DNA of 64,000 bases from Saccharospirillum impatiens DSM 12546 (GTDB lineage Bacteria; Pseudomonadota; Gammaproteobacteria; Pseudomonadales; Natronospirillaceae), in contig NZ_AUIH01000024.1 of the NCBI RefSeq assembly GCF_000423605.1, forward strand, positions 1-64,000, in the 5' to 3' direction. Below the pieces are notes generated by a model. It worked only from the letters and a program-made list of their open reading frames with translations. It made no database searches and was not told the origin of the DNA. This document shows positions 47,035 to 56,041 of this stretch, in pieces. Position 1 is the stretch's first letter. Each line of letters opens with the position of its first letter. Position numbers and translations under genes: made by a program.

Positions 47035-47353
47035 GTAAAGCAACTGGGCGGCGGATTCTATGCTAACTACCGCGCAGTTTCAAGCACTTAGGTGGCTTTT
47101 TTCAGGAAACGAACGAACCACAGAGGCATCGCTTCCTTCCAATCAGCTCAAACCCACTTCCAACATGGGCTGAAACCAACCAAACTCCCTAACTACACCG
47201 GTTCGCCTCAACGACTTACCGGATTTATAGCCGGAGACAGAGCTCCGGCGGCAGGACTTACAAGGCACCTTAGGAGCCTTGCAGCTGTTAGCGATAAGCC
47301 GTTAACTACGAGCCGCTACAAACCGCTCATAGCTCTCAGCTCAAAGCCGACCT
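47035..47353 (-). other. tufB to tRNA-Trp spacer
   Basis: 319 nt without a gene. Next to tufB is the 70-nt flank shared with tufA (47284-47353), then a hairpin CAAGGC/GCCTTG (47261-47281) at the same place as the tufA terminator but without a T-run, then GCCGGAG/CTCCGGC. Read-through from tufB into tRNA-Trp and secE is therefore likely. No promoter was found. Confidence 0.5.
47284..47353 (-). repeat. 3' flank shared by both tuf genes, copy 2
   Basis: Counterpart of 30256-30325: 51 of 70 positions identical without gaps, with the block GAGCCG.TAC.AA.CGCTC best kept. It ends exactly at the tufB stop codon. Confidence 0.6.
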
Positions 47354-48550
47354 TTACTCAATGATCTTCGCTACAACACCCGCACCTACGGTACGGCCGC
47401 CTTCACGAATCGCAAAACGCAGACCTTCGTCCATCGCAATCGGAGCGATCAGGGTAACGTCCATCTTGACGTTATCGCCTGGCATGACCATCTCTACGCC
47501 TTCCGGCAGTTCACAGGCACCGGTTACGTCGGTGGTGCGGAAGTAGAACTGCGGACGATAGCCTTTGAAGAATGGCGTGTGACGACCACCTTCGTCTTTG
47601 CTCAGCACGTATACTTCAGCTTCGAACCTGGTGTGCGGCGTGATTGAACCGGGCTTGGCCAGTACCTGACCACGCTCGATGTCATCACGCTTGGTGCCAC
47701 GCAGCAGCGCGCCAATGTTCTCACCGGCACGACCTTCATCGAGCAGCTTGCGGAACATTTCAACACCGGTAACAACGGTCTTGGTGGTGTCGTGGATACC
47801 AATAACTTCCACTTCTTCACCAGACTTGATGATGCCACGCTCAACACGACCGGTTACAACCGTACCGCGACCGGAGATCGAGAATACGTCTTCAATAGGC
47901 ATCAGGAACGGCTGATCAATCGCGCGCTCCGGCTCTGGAATGTAGCTATCCAGCGCTTCAACCAGCTTCTTAACAGCGGTTGTGCCCATTTCGTTGTCGT
48001 CTTTGCCTTCCAGCGCCATCAGCGCAGAGCCGATGATGATCGGCGTGTCGTCGCCCGGAAAGTCATACATGGACAGCAGGTCACGCACTTCCATCTCAAC
48101 CAGTTCCAGCAGCTCTTCGTCATCGACCATGTCCGCTTTGTTCAGGAACACAACGATGAAGGGCACGCCGACCTGACGGGACAGCAGGATGTGCTCACGC
48201 GTTTGCGGCATCGGGCCGTCAGCAGCGGAACAGACCAGGATAGCGCCGTCCATCTGAGCCGCACCGGTGATCATGTTTTTCACATAGTCGGCGTGGCCCG
48301 GGCAGTCAACGTGCGCATAGTGACGAGCCGGTGAATCGTATTCAACGTGAGAGGTCGCAATGGTAATACCACGCTCACGCTCTTCCGGTGCGTTGTCGAT
48401 GCCGTCAAACGCAACGGAGGCGCCTGTGCCCCACACTTCATGACAAACGCGCGTCAGCGCCGCCGTCAGAGTAGTTTTACCGTGGTCAACGTGACCGATG
48501 GTGCCGACGTTTACGTGCGGCTTGGTACGCTCAAAAGTAGCTTTAGACAT
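47354..48550 (-). CDS. tuf: Elongation factor Tu, copy 2
   Basis: 398-aa second EF-Tu, with the same P-loop and switch motifs as the copy at 30.3 kb. Protein differences are Glu145, Arg308 and Glu398. In the tRNA-tufB arrangement, cotranscribed with tRNA-Tyr, Gly and Thr and probably with tRNA-Trp-secE-nusG. DNA identity between copies is very high, consistent with gene conversion. Confidence 0.99.
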   Translation of the reverse strand: MSKATFERTKPHVNVGTIGHVDHGKTTLTAALTRVCHEVWGTGASVAFDGIDNAPEERERGITIATSHVEYDSPARHYAHVDCPGHADYVKNMITGAAQMDGAILVCSAADGPMPQTREHILLSRQVGVPFIVVFLNKADMVDDEELLELVEMEVRDLLSMYDFPGDDTPIIIGSALMALEGKDDNEMGTTAVKKLVEALDSYIPEPERAIDQPFLMPIEDVFSISGRGTVVTGRVERGIIKSGEEVEVIGIHDTTKTVVTGVEMFRKLLDEGRAGENIGALLRGTKRDDIERGQVLAKPGSITPHTRFEAEVYVLSKDEGGRHTPFFKGYRPQFYFRTTDVTGACELPEGVEMVMPGDNVKMDVTLIAPIAMDEGLRFAIREGGRTVGAGVVAKIIE

Positions 48551-48583
48551 AGTCCCAGCCTCTCACCTGGATTCACATAAGCA

Positions 48584-48613
48584 AAAGGCAGCCACTGCAA
48601 AGTGCCTGCCTTT
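48584..48613 (-). terminator. Hairpin between tRNA-Thr and tufB
   Basis: AAAGGCAG/CTGCCTTT with an inner CAC/GTG, followed on the minus strand by TTTTGC. It could be a weak terminator setting the tRNA to tufB ratio or a processing site. Confidence 0.4.
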
Positions 48614-48650
48614 CGATTCATTCAGCCAGCCAAAACGCCGGCCACAAATA

Positions 48651-48725
48651 TGGTGCTCACGATGAGACTCGAACTCATGACCTCTCCATTACCAATGGAG
48701 TGCTCTACCACTGAGCTACGCGAGC
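48651..48725 (-). tRNA. tRNA-Thr (GGT)
   Basis: 75 nt with encoded CCA. Acceptor GCTCGCG/CGTGAGC, anticodon GGT in TTGGTAA, T-loop GTTCGAGTC. Confidence 0.97.
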
Positions 48726-48787
48726 AAACGAACACTGCAGACAGACCAGAAGGAACAACCCGAAGGCCGACTTTCAACAACACTATC

Positions 48788-48861
<74 letters not shown>

Positions 48862-48882
48862 ACTGCCTCCGGAAGGAGGAAA

Positions 48883-48967
<85 letters not shown>

Positions 48968-48979
48968 AAACCGGGCGGA

Positions 48980-49008
48980 AGTTTGCATGAAGCCTGTCAT
49001 GGTGTCAA
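48980..49008 (-). promoter_or_regulatory. Promoter of the tRNA-tufB operon
   Basis: Minus strand TTGACA (49008-49003), 17-nt spacer, CAAACT (48985-48980), then a GC-rich discriminator TCCGCCCGG typical of stringently controlled stable-RNA promoters. The -35 is perfect, the -10 only 3 of 6. The rest of the 288-nt spacer to 49255 shows nothing I can support. Confidence 0.65.
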
Positions 49009-49255
49009 CTCTGACCGTTAAATTTTTCTCAATCAGAACAAGCACTTAGACTACATGAAACCGGATAAAACCCACCTTGCCTAACAAGGAGGCGCGCATA
49101 GTATTGATTATGGGATTGAAATGCAACTGTTCGACGAGGGTTTTGCACCACCGTTTGAGGGTGGCGTCACTGCCAGTAAACCCTGACAGGTACTGGTTAG
49201 CAACCACCCAGGCAGGAAGCGCCTCTGACGAGAAGGAGCGCCAGCAGGCGTTCCG

Positions 49256-49912
49256 CTAACACCGGAAGCGCTGGAACGAGGCACCTTCGAACTCAGAGAC
49301 GATCGAATCCAACGCAGCGTTGGAAATCTGCCGCGCTGATTCAGCCGGCACAGTAAGCACCCATACATTGCGCGTGCGGTCGACCCGCTCAACCCGCGCC
49401 TCCAGGCCCCGACTCGTCAACTCAGAGACCCGGGTACGGGCATTGCTGTCTGACGAGAACAGTCCCAGGGAGATCCCGCCGGCAAGGCGACCCTGATTAA
49501 TCAGAAAACTTTCGATGTCTTCTGCCTGCAACTGGGCCAGCCGGTCGCGACCAAGCTGGTCGGTCTCAAAGGGGCCGATCACGACCCAGTAATCCGATCG
49601 CAATACCTCCTGCCGGGTACTGAGGTCCGATGCTACTTCCAGCGCCCGCAGGCGGGATTGAATAATGTCGGCCTGGTCTTCAGCGGCGATGCCGTTAATG
49701 CGAATACACTGCAAGGGCTCCACCGCTGGCTCGGCTGCCGCTGTTTGCTCGAATTCGGCCAACTGGTTTCGCGTAGCCTGATCAATCGCCAGATTATTCA
49801 ATTGTGCCACAGAGGGCTCAGCCTCCTGAATATCAGGCTGGCCCATCTGCCAGTACTGGTACCCTCCCAATGCCAGGTTCAGCACCAGTAGCGTCAGAAT
49901 AATCCACTTCAT
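49256..49912 (-). CDS. SPOR-domain membrane protein
   Basis: 218-aa protein with one N-terminal membrane anchor (MKWIILTLLVLNLALGGYQYW) and a periplasmic part. Seen: SPOR-like pattern SDYWVVIGPF ... ISLGLFSSDSNARTRVSEL in residues about 105-180, a fold that binds denuded glycan at division sites. Start overlaps the coaX stop by 4 nt, so translation is coupled. The same coaX-SPOR pairing is known in Pseudomonas. Role in division is inferred, not shown. Confidence 0.75.
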   Translation of the reverse strand: MKWIILTLLVLNLALGGYQYWQMGQPDIQEAEPSVAQLNNLAIDQATRNQLAEFEQTAAAEPAVEPLQCIRINGIAAEDQADIIQSRLRALEVASDLSTRQEVLRSDYWVVIGPFETDQLGRDRLAQLQAEDIESFLINQGRLAGGISLGLFSSDSNARTRVSELTSRGLEARVERVDRTRNVWVLTVPAESARQISNAALDSIVSEFEGASFQRFRC

Positions 49913-50640
49913 CCGAGAGATTCCATGTAAGCCGCATCCTTATAAAGTTGTCTCATGCCCGCGAACACCAGATCCGGTATTTGCTCTGCACCGAGTTGTA
50001 CGTGACCTGCCAGCACCGGGGCGTCACCGCCGGTCCAGATCAGGCGGCAAGGCGACAGGGCATATTCAGACCAGGCAGCGGCAACCGCCGCGCTGAGCGC
50101 CAGCAATGCACCGTTGGCTATGGCGTCAGCCGTATTATTCCCGGGTGCCTTGCTCTGGCTGGCGGCCACATCCGGTAACGCGAATGTATCATTTACCAGG
50201 GCGCGGCGCATCAGCGTCAGGCCGGGCATGATATAGCCACCCAGATGCTTACCGTCCGAATCAATCGCATCGATCGTCAACGCCGTGCCGGCGTCCACAA
50301 TGACGGCATTTTGCTGATATTCGCGCAGAGCGATCAGAGTCAACCAGCGATCCACTCCATACCGTTCCGGGTCTGGATAGGCCAACTCAACCCCGTGCCA
50401 GCCATTGCGCACCTTGATGAGGTTGACCTTGCATCGGCCAGCGACCACCAGCGCATCCCGAAGTTGAACACCGAACGCCGAGACGGAAGCGATCAGTACC
50501 TGAACCGGCTGCCATCGATCTATCGTCGCCAACGCGGTATCGATGCTGAGCCAGTAGCCAGAGTGCTCGCCCATCCGGTACTTGCAGCGGCTGTTGCCGC
50601 AATCAAGAAACAGAACCTCTGCTTCAGCAATCGCTGCCAT
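49909..50640 (-). CDS. coaX: Type III pantothenate kinase
   Basis: 243-aa ASKHA-fold kinase making 4'-phosphopantothenate, the first step of CoA synthesis; feedback-insensitive form. Seen: phosphate motif LFLDCGNSRCKYR (residues 10-22), YGVDRWLTLI, VIVDAGTALTIDAID and GGYIMPGL. Lies 18 nt after birA, and both handle cofactor supply. Confidence 0.95.
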   Translation of the reverse strand: MAAIAEAEVLFLDCGNSRCKYRMGEHSGYWLSIDTALATIDRWQPVQVLIASVSAFGVQLRDALVVAGRCKVNLIKVRNGWHGVELAYPDPERYGVDRWLTLIALREYQQNAVIVDAGTALTIDAIDSDGKHLGGYIMPGLTLMRRALVNDTFALPDVAASQSKAPGNNTADAIANGALLALSAAVAAAWSEYALSPCRLIWTGGDAPVLAGHVQLGAEQIPDLVFAGMRQLYKDAAYMESLG

Positions 50641-50658
50641 AGCGCCCTTCCCTTAGAA

Positions 50659-51624
50659 TTACCACAGTACCGACACCTCACCGCCATTGACCGTTCGCCG
50701 CTGGCCGCGTTCATCATCGATAATCAGTTGCCCCTGCGCATCGATGCCGCGGGCCACCACGATTTGTTGCTGCTCCCCCTGCACCAGCGTCACCGACCGG
50801 TTCAACAAACAGTCATAGCTCGCCCATTCCTGCAGCAACGTTGCCAGACCACCGGCCTGGCCAAGGTCAGCCAGCACGCATTGCAATTCGTTCAACAGGG
50901 CAGCCAGCAAGTCATTGCGATCGATGAATTCACCGGCGAGCTCCCGCAGGCATCCGATGTCCCGATCAAGCCCCGGTGGCGACGCGTTCACATTCAAACC
51001 AATGCCGACTACCAGCACCGGCTGATCGAGGGGATTGCCCTGGAGTTCGCACAGAACGCCGCCAAGCTTGCGGCCGTCACAATAGATATCGTTGGGCCAC
51101 TTCAGCGCAACGGACACCTTTGCGACCTGCCTGATCGCCCTGACAACCGCCACACCGACCACCAGACTGGCTGCGTAGAGCGCATCGCCGGTCAGTGATT
51201 CCCGTACCGCTGCAGAGACCATCACACTGCTGGCTGGCGGACTCTGCCAGGCTCGACCACGACGGCCCCGGCCCTGATGCTGAAAGTCGGCGGTACAGAC
51301 CGACCAACGTCCGGGTGCGGGGGGCTGCGCCAGCACCCAGGCATTGGTCGAGTCGACATCCGTGCGGATATCAAGCACCGACAAGCGACGGGTTACCTCC
51401 TTTGACAGCAACGCCAGCACACGATCACGGTCGAGCAAGCTGATGGGCTCCGCCAGCCGGTAGCCTCGCCCCTTGACCGAATACACATCCACCCCCTGAG
51501 CCACCAGCTCAGCCACCCAGTTGGATACGGTTGGACGTGTTACCTGAAGTTCCCCGGCCAATAGTTGGCCCGAGGTAAAGTGCTGGTGGGATAACAATGG
51601 CAACAAACGATAAAGGCTTTTCAT
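50659..51624 (-). CDS. birA: Biotin-protein ligase / biotin operon repressor BirA
   Basis: 321-aa bifunctional protein. Seen: N-terminal winged helix (FTSGQLLAGELQVTRPTVSNW, 16-36 region, cut for length), adenylate-forming motif GRGRRGRAW (118-126), KWPNDIY with Lys175, and the C-terminal SH3-like cap. It biotinylates carboxylase carrier protein and represses biotin genes when loaded. Length equals E. coli BirA (321). No strong ribosome binding site is seen before the ATG. Confidence 0.96.
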   Translation of the reverse strand: MKSLYRLLPLLSHQHFTSGQLLAGELQVTRPTVSNWVAELVAQGVDVYSVKGRGYRLAEPISLLDRDRVLALLSKEVTRRLSVLDIRTDVDSTNAWVLAQPPAPGRWSVCTADFQHQGRGRRGRAWQSPPASSVMVSAAVRESLTGDALYAASLVVGVAVVRAIRQVAKVSVALKWPNDIYCDGRKLGGVLCELQGNPLDQPVLVVGIGLNVNASPPGLDRDIGCLRELAGEFIDRNDLLAALLNELQCVLADLGQAGGLATLLQEWASYDCLLNRSVTLVQGEQQQIVVARGIDAQGQLIIDDERGQRRTVNGGEVSVLW

Positions 51625-51777
51625 ACAGACGAGGGAACCCTGGTGGCCAACGGTGCGATCGACGGGGCAAGCAACACCCCTTTGCGCACATCATAGGGAA
51701 AATTAGGCCCCCGGCACAGACCTGCCCCCTGATGGGTCCGACGCATCCTGATAAAGGAGTTGCCGGGCCCGGTCTCC

Positions 51778-52614
51778 CTAGCCCTGAGCAGCCATACGCG
51801 CTGCCGCACGGTTGTGCTGATCGATTTTGCGAAACAAAATCCAGCTGCTGAAGGCGATGATCGATACCACGCCAATAATAATAGTCGCCAGAGCGTTAAT
51901 TTTGGGCGTCACCCCCAATTTGACCTGGCTGAACACTTCGATCGGCAATGTCGTAGCCCCGGGTCCGGTCACAAAGCTGGCGATGACTACGTCATCCAGA
52001 GACAGCGTAAAAGACAACAGCCAGGCGGAAATTATAGCCGGTGAAATCACCGGCAAGGTGACCAGGAAGAATGCCTTGATCGGGGTCGCTCCCAGGTCAA
52101 GCGCTGCCTCCTCGAGACTCTGGTCCATCTCACGCAACCGGGAACTGATCACAACGGTGGAATACGCCACACAGAACGTTGTGTGGGCAATCCAGATAGT
52201 CAACATACCGCGCTGCGCCGGCCAGCCGAGTGACTGGGCCATGGCAACAAACAGCAGCAACATGGAAATACCGATGATCACGTCAGGCATAACCAGTGGT
52301 GCAGTGATCATGCCGCTGAACAGAGTACGGCCACGGAACCGGGTAAAGCGAATCATAACGATGGAAGCCAGCATACCGATCACCACCGCTGTACTGGCCG
52401 AGTAGAACGCAATCTGCAGAGACCGCCCTACTGCGCTCATTAACTGCTGGTCCTGAAACAACTCGCCATACCACCGCGTCGACCAACCCGCCCAAACCTG
52501 CACCATGCGCGAGGCGTTGAACGAATAGATGATCAACATCAGCATCGGGCCATACAAAAAGAAAATACCCAGCCAAAATATGGTAACGCTGAGACTGAAA
52601 CGACCTGATTTCAT
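51778..52614 (-). CDS. potI: Putrescine ABC transporter permease PotI
   Basis: 278-aa inner-membrane permease. Seen: six hydrophobic segments, EAALDLGATPIKAFFLVTLPV as the EAA loop about 175-195, cut for length. Its ATG overlaps the potH stop by 4 nt. With PotH, PotG and PotF it forms a polyamine importer. No terminator is obvious in the 150 nt after it. Confidence 0.93.
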   Translation of the reverse strand: MKSGRFSLSVTIFWLGIFFLYGPMLMLIIYSFNASRMVQVWAGWSTRWYGELFQDQQLMSAVGRSLQIAFYSASTAVVIGMLASIVMIRFTRFRGRTLFSGMITAPLVMPDVIIGISMLLLFVAMAQSLGWPAQRGMLTIWIAHTTFCVAYSTVVISSRLREMDQSLEEAALDLGATPIKAFFLVTLPVISPAIISAWLLSFTLSLDDVVIASFVTGPGATTLPIEVFSQVKLGVTPKINALATIIIGVVSIIAFSSWILFRKIDQHNRAAARMAAQG

Positions 52615-53513
52615 TGCCCCACCTCCTTGTTCTGATACCGGTGAAACAACATGATCGGGACGATCAGCAACAGGATCATCAGCACCGCCAACGCTGAGGC
52701 GACTGGCCAGTCGCGATTGTTAAAGAACTCCTGCCACAGCACCTTGCCTATCATGATGGTCTCGGCACCACCGAGCAGTTCCGGAATAACGTACTCACCC
52801 ACCACGGGAATGAACACCAGCATCGAGCCGGCAACGATGCCGTTAACCGACAGAGGCAGAGTAATGCGAAAAAAGGAGGTGATTTTACGTGCGCCCAGAT
52901 CACTGGCGGCCTCCAGCAGCGCATTATCATGCTTCACCAGGTTGGCATAGAGTGGTAATACCATGAAGGGCAGATAGGAATACACCACGCCAATATACAC
53001 CGCAAAATTGGTGTTAAGCATCTGGATAGGGCTGTCGATCAGACCGATCCAAACCATGAAATTGTTGAACACGCCGTTGTTACCCAACAGTCCCATCCAG
53101 GCATAAACTCGAATCAGAAAGGATGTCCAGCTAGGCAACAGTACCAGCAGCAGCCAGGTGGTTTGCAAGTGCGGCGGCGCCTTGGCGATGGCATACGCCA
53201 TTGGATAGCCCAACAACAAACAAAAAATCGTGGCATTAAACGCAATCTTGATCGAATTCCAATAGGCCTGGATGTACAGATCGTCACTCAACAACCAGGC
53301 ATAATTACTGAACGTCATCCTGATGTTCAGGGTCTGATCCAACCATTCGAACATCGCCGTGTAGGGCGGAATGCTGAGCATGGTTTCCGACAGAGAAATC
53401 TTCGCCACCATCACAAACGGCATAAAGAAGAAGACCAGCAACCACAGATACGGCCCGGCAATCACCCAGCGGCGGCCGCCTGGCAGAATACGGGCAAGAT
53501 CGAGTTTTTTCAT
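52611..53513 (-). CDS. potH: Putrescine ABC transporter permease PotH
   Basis: 300-aa inner-membrane permease, larger partner of PotI. Seen: N-terminal segment WVIAGPYLWLLVFFFMPFVMV and EAASDLGARKITSFFRITLP as EAA loop near residue 215. Overlaps both neighbours by 4 nt (potG stop, potI start), so translation is coupled. Confidence 0.93.
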   Translation of the reverse strand: MKKLDLARILPGGRRWVIAGPYLWLLVFFFMPFVMVAKISLSETMLSIPPYTAMFEWLDQTLNIRMTFSNYAWLLSDDLYIQAYWNSIKIAFNATIFCLLLGYPMAYAIAKAPPHLQTTWLLLVLLPSWTSFLIRVYAWMGLLGNNGVFNNFMVWIGLIDSPIQMLNTNFAVYIGVVYSYLPFMVLPLYANLVKHDNALLEAASDLGARKITSFFRITLPLSVNGIVAGSMLVFIPVVGEYVIPELLGGAETIMIGKVLWQEFFNNRDWPVASALAVLMILLLIVPIMLFHRYQNKEVGQ

Positions 53514-54652
53514 GAGCGCAACACCACGCCGCTGTCGCTGGCCCAGTGCACATAGACCGGGTCGTCCCAGGTAGGCCGGTCGGCACGCCGCTCGACGTTA
53601 GCCAGGAAACATTGAACGATTTTGCCTTGGGGCAGTCGAACGTAATAAACGGTGTGCCCGCCCAAATAGGCAATATCATGCACGATGCCGGATGACCAGT
53701 TATAGTCTCCCTCGGGCCGCTCTCGCGTCATGAGGGTTTTCTCCGGGCGCAGGGCAAACAACATACTGCGTTCGTCAACACTGGACGTCACGCCGTGTCC
53801 GATGTAGATATCCGCGTCGAGTTCATCCGTGTGCAACGTCATGTGGTCTTCCTGATCATCGATGATCTGACCATCAAACAGATTCACCGACCCGATAAAC
53901 TCCGCCACCATTCGGCTGTTCGGACTCTCGTACACGTCGACTGGCGAGCCAATCTGCTGAATAAAGCCCTGGTCCATAATCGCTATGCGGTCGGCCATGG
54001 TCATTGCCTCTTCCTGATCGTGGGTCACCATCACACAGGTAACGCCCACATTCTCCAGGATGTCGACCACTTCAAGTTGCATCTCCGTGCGCAGCTTTTT
54101 ATCCAGTGCGCCCATGGGTTCATCAAGCAACAACAATTTGGGTTGTTTTGCCAGGCTCCGCGCCAGGGCCACCCGCTGGCGCTGACCACCCGACAACTGA
54201 TGAGGCTTGCGCCGGGCAAACTTCTCCATGTGGACCAGTTTCAGCATGCGCTGCACTCGGTCGATGATCACATCTTTCGCCAGCTTTTCCTGCTTCAGAC
54301 CAAACGCCAGGTTCTGCTCGACCGTCATGTGCGGAAACAGGGCGTAGGATTGAAACATCATATTGATCTGGCGCTGGTAAGGCGGCTGGTGAGTAATGTC
54401 TTCACCTTCAAGCAGGATGCGCCCTTCAGTAGGGTTTTCAAACCCCGCCATCATGCGCAGTAGGGTTGACTTGCCTGAACCGGAAGCCCCAAGCAGTGCA
54501 AAGATCTCACCCTGGCGAACATCAAGCGTGACGTTGTCAACGGCCAGATCTTCATCAAAATACTTGGTTATCTTCTCAATACTGAGCAACGTTTTCTTGG
54601 TTTCAGTACTGGTCTCATGCTGTTGTCGGCGCGCGCCGGCCGCTAATGCCAT
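53510..54652 (-). CDS. potG: Putrescine ABC transporter ATPase PotG
   Basis: 380-aa ATPase. Seen: Walker A LLGASGSGKST (about 54-64), signature LSGGQRQRVALARSL, Walker B LLLLDEPMGALD, switch His in MVTHDQEEA, and a C-terminal TOBE domain (FALRPEKTLMTRERP). The first 20 residues are a poorly conserved tail. GAGGGGAG precedes the ATG. First gene after the attenuator behind potF. Confidence 0.94.
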   Translation of the reverse strand: MALAAGARRQQHETSTETKKTLLSIEKITKYFDEDLAVDNVTLDVRQGEIFALLGASGSGKSTLLRMMAGFENPTEGRILLEGEDITHQPPYQRQINMMFQSYALFPHMTVEQNLAFGLKQEKLAKDVIIDRVQRMLKLVHMEKFARRKPHQLSGGQRQRVALARSLAKQPKLLLLDEPMGALDKKLRTEMQLEVVDILENVGVTCVMVTHDQEEAMTMADRIAIMDQGFIQQIGSPVDVYESPNSRMVAEFIGSVNLFDGQIIDDQEDHMTLHTDELDADIYIGHGVTSSVDERSMLFALRPEKTLMTRERPEGDYNWSSGIVHDIAYLGGHTVYYVRLPQGKIVQCFLANVERRADRPTWDDPVYVHWASDSGVVLRS

Positions 54653-54797
54653 CTGGGTGTCTCCCCTCTAACGCTGGCTAATATACCGAGTCTTATGTTT
54701 TTTGTGCTGGTACGCACTCGTCGTTGATCACACTGGGTCTGCAATTCTGCTGTAAATACTCAGATCCACTTCCGGACGTTCACAAAGTACTTGCAGC

Positions 54798-54828
54798 AAA
54801 AATGTCGGGGCCGGGAATACCGGCCCCG
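54798..54828 (-). terminator. Attenuator between potF and potG
   Basis: Minus strand GGGGCCGG/CCGGCCCC (8 bp, 5-nt loop) followed by GACATTTTTG, 14 nt after the potF stop. It resembles the hairpin behind the sugar-binding protein gene and should give more PotF than membrane subunits. Confidence 0.75.
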
Positions 54829-54841
54829 TATAGCTATTAGA

Positions 54842-55933
54842 TCAGCTGCCTGACTTGAATCGTGTCCAGCCGCGCGTGATTTCACGCATGATGCTGTTTG
54901 GCAAAATCTCGTTGGTGAACAAGGTTGTACCTGCAGGCGGGTAGATACCCGGATTTTCCAGAATCTCAGGGTCGATAAACGGCTTGGCGGCCTCTACCGG
55001 GCTTCCGTACCAAACGTAGTTGGTAATACCAGCAGCCACTTCCGGCTCCAGTACAAAGTTAATAAACTCATGGGCTTCCTCAACATTCCGGGCATCGGCA
55101 GGAATCACCATCATGTCTGACCAGAGGACGGTTCCCTCTTCAGGGATGAAGTAGTCCACCTCGACGCCAGCATCTGCTTCTTCAGCGCGAGCCATGGACT
55201 GGAATACATCGCCGGACCACCCAATAGAGACACACACTTCACCATTAGCCAGATCGGAAATGTAGCGAGAGCTGTGGAAGTACTGAATATGGGGACGCAC
55301 TTTATTCAGCTCGGTCAGAGCCGCACGATAGTCAGCAGCACTGCGGCTATAAGGATCACGGCCCATGTACTGAAGAATCAGCGGAAAGATCTCATTACCC
55401 GAGTCGAGGAAAGTAATACCGCATTCGGCTAACTGCGATGCATATTGCGGATCGAACACCAGGTCCCAGCTTCCCACCGGAGCATCATCGCCGAGTATTT
55501 CCTGAATTTTGCCGACGTTATAACCAATGCCGTTGGTACCCCACTGATAAGGCACTGAGTATTCATTGCCCGGATCGAAGTTCTCGAGGCGCTCAACCAG
55601 TTCCATGTCCAGATTGTCATAATTGGTCAACTTGGATTTGTCGAGCTTCTGGTAGGCACCGGCCTGGATCTGGCGAGCCATGTAGTTGGTCGTCGGGACG
55701 ACGATGTCATATCCGGTTTGGCCAGACAGAACCTTGGCTTCCAGCACGTCGTTGGAATCAAAGACATCATAAACTACTTCAATGCCGGTTTCGGCTGTAA
55801 AGTCTGCCAATGTGTCCGGGCCAATGTAGTCAGACCAGTTATAGATATAAACAACGCGATCTTCCGCAATTGCTGCGCCGGCTACGGCCGCCGTCAGTGC
55901 GGCAATTGCGATGGTCTTCTTATGTTTACTCAT
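54842..55933 (-). CDS. potF: Putrescine-binding periplasmic protein PotF
   Basis: 363-aa binding protein of the PotD/PotF group. Seen: signal peptide with AVAGAAIA-ED cleavage (about residue 23), then VVYIYNWSDYIGPDTLADF, the aromatic set that cages polyamines. Sits 108 nt after spuC, on the same strand, and with potGHI forms the uptake part of the polyamine locus. Putrescine versus spermidine preference is inferred from neighbours. Confidence 0.92.
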   Translation of the reverse strand: MSKHKKTIAIAALTAAVAGAAIAEDRVVYIYNWSDYIGPDTLADFTAETGIEVVYDVFDSNDVLEAKVLSGQTGYDIVVPTTNYMARQIQAGAYQKLDKSKLTNYDNLDMELVERLENFDPGNEYSVPYQWGTNGIGYNVGKIQEILGDDAPVGSWDLVFDPQYASQLAECGITFLDSGNEIFPLILQYMGRDPYSRSAADYRAALTELNKVRPHIQYFHSSRYISDLANGEVCVSIGWSGDVFQSMARAEEADAGVEVDYFIPEEGTVLWSDMMVIPADARNVEEAHEFINFVLEPEVAAGITNYVWYGSPVEAAKPFIDPEILENPGIYPPAGTTLFTNEILPNSIMREITRGWTRFKSGS

Positions 55934-56041
55934 CGAAAGATACTCTCCTGCATCGTTTTTTATTCGGCCCTTCGGCTGACCTGACCAGCTTCCGGACCAC
56001 CTGCCTACAGTAAAATGAGATGATCAAAACACCAATAGAAT

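Noticed and set aside
47354..48550. Second tuf as an assembly duplicate
   Set aside because: Different neighbours, three amino-acid changes and diverged flanks show a true second gene.
49230..49255. GGAGCGCC/GGCGTTCC hairpin after the SPOR gene as terminator
   Set aside because: The stem has an A-C mismatch in the relevant strand and only TTCTC follows.
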